A DNA stretch of 10,616 nt from positions 1-10,616 of the forward strand of contig JBIQIQ010000078.1 of NCBI GenBank assembly GCA_044507975.1. Reading direction: 5' to 3'. This document shows, piece by piece, positions 1 through 5,644 of this stretch (positions are counted from its first letter, which is position 1; each line of letters opens with the position of its first letter). The position numbers were made by a program, and so were the translations under genes. Origin of the DNA: DASRWD01 sp044507975 (GTDB taxonomy: Bacteria > Deinococcota > Deinococci > Deinococcales > Trueperaceae). A model generated the notes under the pieces. The model was not told the origin of the DNA. It did not search any database and saw only the letters and a program-made list of their open reading frames with translations.

Positions 1-565
1 CCGTGGACTCGGTCATCACGCCGGTCTCCTCGGCGAGGGCCATGTGCACGACGCGGCGCTCGGCCGCGCTCATCGGGTCGAGCTCCACCGCGACGCCGTT
101 CTTGCGCACGCGGGCGGCCGCGCCCAGCGCGGTCTCCCGCAGCCGCGCGTCGCGGCGACGCTTGTAGCCGCCGACGTCGATGTTGACCCTCACGGCGCCC
201 TCGCCGTCGCGGTTGACGACGGCGTTGGTGACGTACTCGAGCGCGGCGAGGGTGCGCCCGGCGCGACCGATGATCTTGCCGGGATCGCCGCCGTAGACCT
301 CGACGAAGACCTCGTCTTCGGTCGCCGCGTCGACCTCGACGGCGTAGCCGGGGTCGATGTTGAGCAGGAGGTTGACCAGGAAGGCCTCGGCGCGCTCGGT
401 CGCGTCACCCTGGACGACCGTCGCGACGCCGTAGGCCGCCACGTCGAACTCCTCGCGCTCGGGCTCGGGCTCGTCGAAGTGGGCGAGCCCCTCGGCGGGG
501 GCGTCCTCCTCGTCGACGTTGATGCCGATGCCCTCGAGGTACCTGTCGAGATCGGAATCGCTCAT
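1..565 (-). CDS. khpB: KhpB/Jag RNA-binding protein (KH + R3H), 3' end cut by window edge
   Basis: This is the RNA-binding protein KhpB (Jag, also called EloR), which in other bacteria works with KhpA and is linked to cell elongation and division. I translated 188 residues from the ATG at 565-563; the frame is still open at the left edge, so the C-terminus is missing. Residues 1-40 are acidic (DLDRYLEGIGI, then a Glu/Asp/Pro-rich stretch) and do not resemble the usual Jag-N domain. A KH-like domain covers about 45-135, with the GxxG-type loop GKIIGRAGRTL near 97-106. The R3H domain follows, with PMSAAERRVVH at 164-174 (Arg170, His174). It starts 10 bases after the yidC stop, and its Shine-Dalgarno GTGAGG (574-579) overlaps that stop, so translation is probably coupled. 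Position behind yidC is the classic one for this gene. Identity is secure; the cellular role here is inferred. Confidence 0.93.
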   Translation of the reverse strand, partial: MSDSDLDRYLEGIGINVDEEDAPAEGLAHFDEPEPEREEFDVAAYGVATVVQGDATERAEAFLVNLLLNIDPGYAVEVDAATEDEVFVEVYGGDPGKIIGRAGRTLAALEYVTNAVVNRDGEGAVRVNIDVGGYKRRRDARLRETALGAAARVRKNGVAVELDPMSAAERRVVHMALAEETGVMTEST

Positions 566-575
566 CTGAGTGGCC

Positions 576-2138
576 TCACTTGCCGCGCTTGCCCGTCGCC
601 AAGGCGGGGGTGGCGCCGGACGGGACGGTCCTGCCCCGGTAGAGCAACCAGTACTGAAGCACTTGTACCAGCATGGACACCACATAGTAGAGCAGCACGC
701 CGGCGGGGAACCCGAAGATGATGAAGCCGAAGACCACGTTGATGATCATCGACTGCCGCATCATCGCGGGGTTGGTGCGCGACGAGAAGTACGACATCGC
801 GACCATCACGAGCACGTAGAGGATCGGCAGGATGAAGGTACCGTCGGCGCGCCCGAGGTCCGGGATCCACAGGAAGCCCTCCGCGAACTCGAAGTTCATG
901 AACACACGCCACAGGATCAGGAACAGCGGCATCTGGAGGAGGATGGGGAGGCAGCCGCCGGCCGGGTTGACGCCCGCCTCGCGGTAGAGCTTCATCGTCT
1001 CCTGAGTCAGCTTCTCCCGGTCGTCCTTGTACTTCTTCTGCAGCTCCTGGAGCTTCGGCTGCAGGGCCTGCATGCCGAACATCGACTTCGTCTGGGTGGT
1101 GATGAGCGGCCAGACGAGGGCGCGGAACAGCAGCGTGAGGACGATGATCGAGAGGCCCCAGCTCGGCACGTACTCGTGGATGAACTGGAGGAGCCTCACG
1201 ACCAGCAGGGAGAGCCGGCCGAGGATGTTCGGGTTGAACAGCCCGGGCAGGTCGAGGTACCCCTCCTGGGCGTAGCGCACCAGCTCGTTCGGTCCGGCGT
1301 AGAGCTCGGCCGCCAGCGTCACGGTCGCTTCGCCGGCGGGGAGGGTGGCCTGCAGGACACCGAAGTTGGGGCGCTCGAAGGCTCCCTCGAGGGGCGCTCC
1401 GCTCTCGAGCGGGAGGAGTATCAGCGCCTGGTCGCGGTTGTTGTCGTTCTTCTGCAGCGACACGTAGGTCGCGTCCGGGAACGGCCTCTCGCCCGGGTTG
1501 AGCGCGAACGTGTCGCCGTAGCCGACCTTGACCACGGGGTTCGCGGTCCGGCCGATGCCGGGGGAGGCGAACTGGAGCAGCAGCTCCTCGCCCTCCGCCT
1601 CGCCGTCCCGGGTCACGACCAGGGTGTAGGCGGCGGTCTCGCTGACGCTCGTGAGCACGACGGTGCGCTCGACGACGAGGTCGCCGGCGCGGTACGTGAA
1701 GGTGCCCGTCAGGGTCACGTCGTCGGTGCGCACCCACTCGCCCTCGATGTCCTCCGGCAGCAGGTACTCGCCGTTCACGAGGAGGGCTGCGCCCGGGGCG
1801 AGCGCGTCGTGCGGGATCAGGTTCATCCCGTCGGTGACGTTGTAGTTGTTGGGCTCCTGACCGCGCTGCGCCTTGACGAAGGCGGCGGCCAGCTCACCGG
1901 CAGGCGTGAAGAAGAAGTCGGTGCCCTTCGTCGGCACCCGCGTGAGCTCGTCGTCCTCGTAGTGGCACAGGAAGGAAGGCTGACCGCCGGCGCACGTCGC
2001 CAGGGCGTCCTCCAGGCCCCGGAAGCTGGCCGGCTGGAACGGGCCCGACTCGATGGCCTCGCGGGCCGAGGCGGCCGGGACGACCAGGACGAGCAAGAGG
2101 GCGACCGCGCGGACCAGCGCGGCTAGGTCGGGTCTCAA
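576..2138 (-). CDS. yidC: Membrane protein insertase YidC (Gram-negative type, 520 aa)
   Basis: YidC inserts and folds inner-membrane proteins, alone or with SecYEG. Residues 1-25 form a signal-anchor ending at PAASA. A beta-rich periplasmic domain covers about 26-300, the diderm form rather than the short Gram-positive one. The insertase core follows: an amphipathic helix near 305-322, then a membrane segment at 327-347 with the conserved hydrophilic-groove arginine (R339, in LLFRALVWPL). Next are the cytoplasmic hairpin (MQALQPKLQELQKKYKDD, 356-373), the NPAGGCLPILLQMPLF block at 391-406, and further membrane segments to about 500. The tail is short and basic (GKRGK). Length is close to E. 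coli YidC (548). The start must be TTG (2138-2136): its TG is shared with the yidD stop in TTGA, a GGAGG lies about 4 bases upstream, and no ATG or GTG precedes the signal sequence. Second-last gene of the rpmH cluster. Confidence 0.96.
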   Translation of the reverse strand: MRPDLAALVRAVALLLVLVVPAASAREAIESGPFQPASFRGLEDALATCAGGQPSFLCHYEDDELTRVPTKGTDFFFTPAGELAAAFVKAQRGQEPNNYNVTDGMNLIPHDALAPGAALLVNGEYLLPEDIEGEWVRTDDVTLTGTFTYRAGDLVVERTVVLTSVSETAAYTLVVTRDGEAEGEELLLQFASPGIGRTANPVVKVGYGDTFALNPGERPFPDATYVSLQKNDNNRDQALILLPLESGAPLEGAFERPNFGVLQATLPAGEATVTLAAELYAGPNELVRYAQEGYLDLPGLFNPNILGRLSLLVVRLLQFIHEYVPSWGLSIIVLTLLFRALVWPLITTQTKSMFGMQALQPKLQELQKKYKDDREKLTQETMKLYREAGVNPAGGCLPILLQMPLFLILWRVFMNFEFAEGFLWIPDLGRADGTFILPILYVLVMVAMSYFSSRTNPAMMRQSMIINVVFGFIIFGFPAGVLLYYVVSMLVQVLQYWLLYRGRTVPSGATPALATGKRGK

Positions 2139-2437
2139 TGTGCCTCCGTGCGGGCGCTACGCTCCGCCTGCGCCCCGTGGCTACCGCCGTGGCCGCCGCG
2201 CGCGGCGCCGGTCCGCGGCGGCACGGGGTCGAAGCCGCCGGGGTTGTAGGGGTGACAACGCAGCACGCGCCACGTGGCGAGCACGGCCCCCTTGAGGACG
2301 CCGTGCGTCTCGACGGCTTGGATGGCGTACTCGCTGCACGTCGGATGGAAGCGGCAGCTCGGCACGGGCTTCAGCGGCGAGAGATAGCGCCGGTACAGGC
2401 GCACCGGGGCGAGGAACGCGTCCTGGAGGAAGCTCAC
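2135..2437 (-). CDS. yidD: YidD membrane protein insertion efficiency factor (100 aa)
   Basis: YidD is a small membrane-associated protein thought to assist YidC-dependent insertion; its gene usually lies between rnpA and yidC, as here. The family signature is complete: LYRRYLSPLKPVPSCRFHP at 14-32, TCSEYAIQAVETHG at 33-46, then RVLRCHPYNPGGFDPVP at 57-73, with the conserved cysteines C28, C34 and C61. An N-terminal amphipathic segment (SFLQDAFLAPVRLY) precedes it. After residue 74 comes a low-complexity Gly/Ala/His/Arg tail of about 27 residues, outside the family core. The start is GTG at 2437-2435, sharing bases with the rnpA stop (GTGA, 2434-2437). There is no convincing Shine-Dalgarno site, so ribosomes probably re-initiate after rnpA. 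Its stop likewise overlaps the yidC start (TTGA, 2135-2138). Confidence 0.95.
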   Translation of the reverse strand: MSFLQDAFLAPVRLYRRYLSPLKPVPSCRFHPTCSEYAIQAVETHGVLKGAVLATWRVLRCHPYNPGGFDPVPPRTGAARGGHGGSHGAQAERSARTEAH

Positions 2438-2931
2438 GCGCGGGCCCCGCGCGCGAGCGCGCTGCGCAGCGACGACTTGAGCTCGGCGTAACCGGCCTCC
2501 GCCGCCGAGGGCTTGGCGACGACGAGGACGTCGAAGGACGGCGCGGTCGAGCCGTCGCGCACCAGCGACAGCAACGCCTCCCGCAACCGGCGACGAACGC
2601 GGTTGCGGACCACGGCCTTGCCGACCTTGCGGCTCACGACGATAGCGACCCTCACCCCTCCCGTCCGGGTCTCGCGCAGGCGCACAGTGAGGTGCCTGCT
2701 CCCGAACACGCGACCCCTGACGAGGCGCTGGAAGTCACGTTCGGACTTCAGCGACCGCAGCCTGGGGCCGCGCGTCAGCGATCGGAGACCGTCAGGCGCT
2801 TGCGGCCCTTGGCCCGGCGGCGGGACAGGACCCGGCGGCCGCCGGGGGTCGCCATGCGCGCGCGGAAGCCATGCGTCTTGGCGCGCTTGCGGCGGTTGGG
2901 CTGGTACGTGCGCTTCATATCTGCTCCTCAT
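2434..2931 (-). CDS. rnpA: RNase P protein component, N-terminally extended and containing rpmH out of frame (165 aa)
   Basis: RnpA is the protein subunit of RNase P, which binds the catalytic RNA and helps mature tRNA 5' ends. The conserved core begins near residue 57 (LRSLKSERDFQRLVRGRVF) and carries the RNR motif at 101-119 (RKVGKAVVRNRVRRRLREA), followed by the alpha/beta fold to the C-terminus. Residues 1-56 are a Pro/Arg/Ala-rich extension produced by reading the rpmH gene in another frame; L34 codons underlie residues 5 to 52. I chose the ATG at 2931-2929 because the frame has no other ATG, GTG or TTG before the core; in-frame CTG codons near residues 52, 58 and 61 are the only near-cognates. 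The total of 165 aa is close to the 163 aa reported for Thermus thermophilus, which has the same nested arrangement. No Shine-Dalgarno precedes this ATG. Function is certain; the exact start is likely but unproven. Confidence 0.9.
   Translation of the reverse strand: MRSRYEAHVPAQPPQARQDAWLPRAHGDPRRPPGPVPPPGQGPQAPDGLRSLTRGPRLRSLKSERDFQRLVRGRVFGSRHLTVRLRETRTGGVRVAIVVSRKVGKAVVRNRVRRRLREALLSLVRDGSTAPSFDVLVVAKPSAAEAGYAELKSSLRSALARGARA
2775..2918 (-). CDS. rpmH: 50S ribosomal protein L34, nested inside rnpA (47 aa)
   Basis: L34 is a small, very basic protein of the large ribosomal subunit. I translated 47 residues from the ATG at 2918-2916: MKRTYQPNRRKRAKTHGFRA, then RMATPGGRRVLSRRRAKGRK, then RLTVSDR and a TGA at 2777-2775. 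This matches the family along its entire length (KRTYQPN start, HGFRARM, GGRRVLSRRRAKGRK). A good Shine-Dalgarno GAGGAG (2924-2929) sits 5 bases upstream. The whole gene lies within the longer rnpA reading frame, shifted by one base. It is the first conventional gene of the rpmH-rnpA-yidD-yidC-khpB cluster. The gene upstream on the same strand is gatA, not dnaA, so I see no sign of a replication origin beside it. Confidence 0.97.
   Translation of the reverse strand: MKRTYQPNRRKRAKTHGFRARMATPGGRRVLSRRRAKGRKRLTVSDR
2916..2931 (-). promoter_or_regulatory. Shared initiation region: rnpA ATG, Shine-Dalgarno and rpmH ATG in 16 bases
   Basis: Reading the minus strand, ATGAGGAGCAGATATG holds two start codons 13 bases apart, in different frames. 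The first ATG opens the long rnpA frame and the second opens rpmH. The Shine-Dalgarno GAGGAG begins on the G of the rnpA ATG and is correctly spaced for rpmH only. Inference: a ribosome docked for rpmH would cover the rnpA start, so the two initiations should compete and L34 should be made in excess over RnpA. Confidence 0.75.
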
Positions 2932-3141
2932 TGCTACGGCACGGCAGGCGCGCCTACGGGACGCTCCCGCCCCGCTTCGTGTGTGCTCGTCTTCGACCCA
3001 CCTGGCGCGGTCCTGTCACGAACGAGACGGACGCAGCGGGCGGTCAAGCCGAAGGAGCATATCACAGCATCGGCCGCGGCCGCGAGAAGCACGCTGCCCT
3101 GGGCGCCACGGCAGCGGCCCGGCCCCGCGGAGCGCCAGTGC
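2932..3141 (-). other. GC-rich intergenic leader between gatA and rpmH/rnpA
   Basis: This is the longest gene-free stretch in the window. Apart from the candidate promoter listed separately, it holds several short dyads: a perfect 12-base palindrome CGGCCGCGGCCG (3071-3082), a perfect 10-base palindrome AGGCGCGCCT (2946-2955), and a CGGGA/TCCCG stem with a 3-base loop (about 2957-2969). If the promoter is right, rpmH mRNA has a leader of roughly 120-130 bases. No U-rich tract follows any dyad, so I see no clear intrinsic terminator for gatA. I see no coding sequence here. Confidence 0.4.
3056..3064 (-). promoter_or_regulatory. Candidate extended -10 promoter for the rpmH cluster
   Basis: The minus strand reads TGATATGCT, an extended -10 element (TG-n-TATGCT; TATGCT matches TATAAT at 4 of 6). 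There is no good -35 at 16-18 bases. A separate TTGACC (3042-3047) lies downstream with no matching -10. It is the most A/T-rich spot in an otherwise very GC-rich gap. Weak evidence from sequence alone. Confidence 0.35.
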
Positions 3142-4560
3142 TCAGGCGGCCAGCGCGACGGCCAGCCGATCCGCCAGGTCGAGGACGAGGTCGTCCGACC
3201 ACCGGGCGCCCATGAGCTGGACCCCGACCGGCATGCCGTCGCCGCCATGGCCCGCCGGCACGCTGACGGCGGGCAGCCCCGCCAGGTTGGCGAGGCACGT
3301 CGCGACGTCTCCGGCGTACATGGCGACAGGGTCGGCGGTCTTCTCTCCGAGGCGGTACGCCGTCGCGGTGGCCGTGGGCGACACGAGCACGTCGAGGTCC
3401 GCGAGGGCGGCCGCGAGCCCGGCGGCGATCCGCGCCCTCGCGCGCACCGCGCGGCCGTAGTAGGCGTCGCGGTAGCCGGCGGAGAGCGCGAACGATCCCA
3501 TCAGCACGCGACGCTTGACCTCGCGCCCGAAGCCCTCGCTGCGGGTCCGTACGCCGACGGCGACCTGGCCCTCGGCCGACGCGCCGACCCGCGCGCCGTA
3601 GGTCGAGCCGTCGTAGCGCGCAAGGTTGCTCGCCGCCTCGGCCGTGGCCAGCAGGTAGTAGGCGGCGACGGCGTACCTCACGTCCGCCAGGCCGACAGGC
3701 ACCACCTCCACGTCCAGCGCCGTCAGCGCCGCACGGGCGCGCTCCAGGCCTGCCAGCGCGTCCTCGCTCATCCCCTCGCCCGCGAGCTCGCCCACGATCC
3801 CGACCCGTCCCCTGGCCGGCGGCGGCGCGCCGGGCTCGCGGCTCGTCGGGTCGCGCGGGTCGAGCCCGCGCACGGCGGAGAAGGCCTGCCGCGCGAGAGC
3901 GACGTCGCGCGCGATGAAACCGACCTGGTCGAGCGAGCTCGCGTACGAGATCAGGCCGTAGCGGGAGACGGCGCCGTAGGTGGGCTTGAAGCCGACGACG
4001 CCGCAGAACGCCGCGGGCAGGCGGACGGAACCCCCGGTGTCGCTGCCCAGGGCGAGCGGCACGGCGCCCGAGGCGACGGCCGCCGCCGAGCCTCCGGAGG
4101 ACCCGCCGGCCACGCGTCCGGCGTCGAGGGGGTTGAGCACGGGGCCGAACGCCGAGTTCTCGTTCGTCGACCCCATGCCGAACTCGTCGAGGTTCGTCTT
4201 GCCGATCACCACGGCACCGGCGGCCTCGAGGCGCTCGACCACCGTGGCCGAGTAGGGCGGCACGAAGCCCGCGAGGACCCGCGAGGCGGCGGTGGTGAGG
4301 GCTCCGGCGACGCAGATGTTGTCCTTGACGGCGACCGGCACGCCGGCCAGCGGGGCGTCCCCGGCCACGCCGGCGGCCGCCGCCCGCGCCCGCTCCGGCA
4401 GGATGGTCAGGAACGCGTTCGTTCGCTGCTGCGCGGCCCTCGCGGCGCCGAGCGCGGCTTCCACGGCCGTCGTCACGCGGGGCAGCATACCAGCCCGCCC
4501 GCCGCCGCCCTCACCTGCCTCAGCCCCGTCCAGCACGTCAGAAACTCGGATAGCTGACAT
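3142..4560 (-). CDS. gatA: Asp-tRNA(Asn)/Glu-tRNA(Gln) amidotransferase subunit A (472 aa)
   Basis: GatA is the glutaminase subunit of the GatCAB amidotransferase. It releases ammonia from glutamine or asparagine for converting Glu-tRNA(Gln) and/or Asp-tRNA(Asn) to the cognate aminoacyl-tRNA in the cytoplasm. The amidase-signature fold is complete, with the Ser-cisSer-Lys triad at K79 (VAVKDN), S154 (AGGSSGGS) and S178 (SDTGGSVR). These numbers equal those of Staphylococcus aureus GatA. GatA-specific blocks include NLDEFGMGSTNENSAFGP, VVGFKPTYGAVSRYGL, EAASNLARYDGSTYG and REVKRRVLMGSFALSAGYRD, which separate it from generic amidases. I chose the ATG at 4560-4558 because of the triad numbering and the GAAGGG (4564-4569) just upstream; an in-frame ATG at 4617 would add 19 unconserved residues. 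gatB and gatC are not in the window. It is divergent from the phosphatase gene. Confidence 0.95.
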   Translation of the reverse strand: MSAIRVSDVLDGAEAGEGGGGRAGMLPRVTTAVEAALGAARAAQQRTNAFLTILPERARAAAAGVAGDAPLAGVPVAVKDNICVAGALTTAASRVLAGFVPPYSATVVERLEAAGAVVIGKTNLDEFGMGSTNENSAFGPVLNPLDAGRVAGGSSGGSAAAVASGAVPLALGSDTGGSVRLPAAFCGVVGFKPTYGAVSRYGLISYASSLDQVGFIARDVALARQAFSAVRGLDPRDPTSREPGAPPPARGRVGIVGELAGEGMSEDALAGLERARAALTALDVEVVPVGLADVRYAVAAYYLLATAEAASNLARYDGSTYGARVGASAEGQVAVGVRTRSEGFGREVKRRVLMGSFALSAGYRDAYYGRAVRARARIAAGLAAALADLDVLVSPTATATAYRLGEKTADPVAMYAGDVATCLANLAGLPAVSVPAGHGGDGMPVGVQLMGARWSDDLVLDLADRLAVALAA

Positions 4561-4661
4561 CGGCCCTTCACCCACCGCTGGTATCATCCGGACCAGTGAG
4601 CACGGCGCTGGCCACACGACCGACCGGTTCGCCCGGCCCGCAGCGGAGGGAGACGGTCGTC
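4561..4661. promoter_or_regulatory. Divergent control region between gatA and the phosphatase gene
   Basis: This 101-base gap (35 bases if the phosphatase starts at GTG 4596) serves both genes. On the plus strand TGGTATCAT (4579-4587) is an extended -10 candidate (TG-n-TATCAT, 5 of 6 to TATAAT) with no obvious -35. Around it lies a dyad, CTGGT (4578-4582) and ACCAG (4592-4596), separated by 9 bases and centred on the palindrome TCCGGA; it could be an operator. On the minus strand GAAGGG (4564-4569) is the likely gatA Shine-Dalgarno. I find no convincing separate gatA promoter. The regulatory assignments are inference. Confidence 0.4.
4645..4652 (+). promoter_or_regulatory. Ribosome binding site that decides the phosphatase start
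   Basis: GGAGGGAG lies 9 bases before the ATG at 4662. It is a strong Shine-Dalgarno match, whereas the in-frame GTG at 4596 has none. This is the main reason for preferring the shorter protein. Confidence 0.65.
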
Positions 4662-5594
4662 ATGGGGGCGGGCGCCACCGACCCTGGCAGGGTCCGCAGC
4701 CTCAACCAGGACGCCTACCACTTCGGTCAGGTCCCGCCCCATGGCCACCTCGGCGTCGTCGCCGACGGCATGGGCGGGCACATCTCCGGCGAGCTGGCCA
4801 GCCGCCGAGCCGTCGAGACCCTCGTGGCCACCCTCGAGAGCAGCCGAGCGCAGGCCCCGGTCGCGCTGGCGCGAGCCGCACAGGCTGCCAACGTCGCTGT
4901 CTACAACCACGCGCTCGAGAACCCCGTGCACCGCGGGATGGGCACGACGCTGACAGCCGTGCTGATCGACGACCAGGTCGGGCTCGTCGGCCACGTCGGC
5001 GACTCGCGCGCGTACCTCCTTCGGGACGGCCAGCTCGCCCGCCTCACCCACGACCACTCCTGGGTCGCCGACCGCGTGCGCCAAGGGCTCCTGTCCGAGG
5101 ACGAGGCCAGCAAGCACCGCTACCGCAACGTCATCACCAACGCCATCGGCGCCACGCCGCGCTTCCGGCTCGACGTCCTCCACTTCGAGGTGCGGCCGGG
5201 CGACCGCGTCCTGATCGTCTCGGACGGCGTGAGCATGCTGCTCTCCGAGGCCCTGATGGAGCAGGTGGTGGCCGGGAGCGAGCCGGACGAGGCGGTGCGG
5301 CGGCTGCTCCGCGAGGCCAACGACCGCGGCAGCCCCGACAACGTCACCGCTGTCGTCCTGCACGTCGTCGACGTCGCCCTGCGCCACAAGCGCTACGACC
5401 TGCCCGAGCACCAGCTCGAGGTCGCTACGGTCGCGATCGGCGACACGCTGTCGGGCATCCGCCAGGTCGAGGACGGCTACCCTGCGAACGGGCCGGTCGC
5501 CCGCCTGCGGCGGCACCCGTGGTTCCCCTACCGCGGCTGGGTGCTGGGGTCGGCGGTCCTGCTGGCCCTCCTCATCTCGTTCCTCGTCCTCTGA
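4662..5594 (+). CDS. PP2C-family Ser/Thr protein phosphatase with C-terminal membrane anchor (310 aa)
   Basis: This is a metal-dependent PP2C (PPM) phosphatase that removes phosphate from Ser/Thr in proteins, usually opposing Hanks-type kinases. All family motifs are present: TDPGRVRSLNQDAY near 6-19, VVADGMGGH near 32-40 (metal Asp35), GMGTTLTAVLID near 92-103, GHVGDSRAYLLRDG near 110-123, a third metal-binding Asp in VSDGVSMLLSE near 186-196, and GSPDNVTAVVLHV near 223-235. The catalytic domain ends about 237. A linker of about 55 residues leads to one hydrophobic segment (about 293-310) at the extreme C-terminus, so the enzyme looks tail-anchored with its catalytic domain in the cytoplasm. 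Start: ATG 4662 has the strong RBS and gives MGAGATD, like the short PrpC/PphA N-termini. GTG 4596 would add 22 residues and could be leaderless. No kinase gene is nearby, so substrates cannot be guessed. Confidence 0.92.
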   Translation: MGAGATDPGRVRSLNQDAYHFGQVPPHGHLGVVADGMGGHISGELASRRAVETLVATLESSRAQAPVALARAAQAANVAVYNHALENPVHRGMGTTLTAVLIDDQVGLVGHVGDSRAYLLRDGQLARLTHDHSWVADRVRQGLLSEDEASKHRYRNVITNAIGATPRFRLDVLHFEVRPGDRVLIVSDGVSMLLSEALMEQVVAGSEPDEAVRRLLREANDRGSPDNVTAVVLHVVDVALRHKRYDLPEHQLEVATVAIGDTLSGIRQVEDGYPANGPVARLRRHPWFPYRGWVLGSAVLLALLISFLVL

Positions 5595-5632
5595 GCCCGC
5601 CGGTCGTCTCGCCCGGCCGGGGGCGCCCCTGC

Positions 5633-5638
5633 TAGGCT
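5633..5638 (+). promoter_or_regulatory. Candidate -10 box (TAGGCT) for leaderless ridA mRNA
   Basis: TAGGCT fits the TAnnnT pattern and lies only 6 bases before the ridA ATG (5645), and no Shine-Dalgarno sequence lies in those 6 bases or just upstream. A -10 box at this distance would place the transcription start at or next to the A of the ATG, the layout known for many Deinococcus leaderless genes. No clear -35. Confidence 0.4.
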
Positions 5639-5644
5639 CCGCGC

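Noticed and set aside
44..721. Plus-strand frame across khpB and the yidC end
   Set aside because: The minus strand encodes clear KH and R3H domains; the plus-strand product has none and runs across two genes.
570..2126. Long plus-strand open frame opposite yidC
   Set aside because: It has Arg/Glu/Val/Leu-rich low-complexity content and no family motif, and it mirrors yidC, whose protein is recognisable along its length. Long antisense frames are common at this GC content.
3042..3047. TTGACC as a -35 box for rpmH
   Set aside because: No TAnnnT or similar -10 lies 16-18 bases downstream; the sequence there is CGTTCG or TCGTTC.
3071..3082. Palindrome CGGCCGCGGCCG as a gatA terminator or operator
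   Set aside because: No T-run follows and the 12 bases are all G/C; such palindromes arise by chance in DNA of this composition.
2692..4557. Long plus-strand open frame opposite rpmH and gatA (621 codons)
   Set aside because: It crosses several real genes and the rpmH promoter gap, and its product is compositionally biased without motifs.
4558..4617. Earlier in-frame gatA start at 4617
   Set aside because: The 19 extra residues are unlike GatA N-termini. Starting at 4560 puts the triad at K79/S154/S178, the Staphylococcus aureus numbering, and has a ribosome site.
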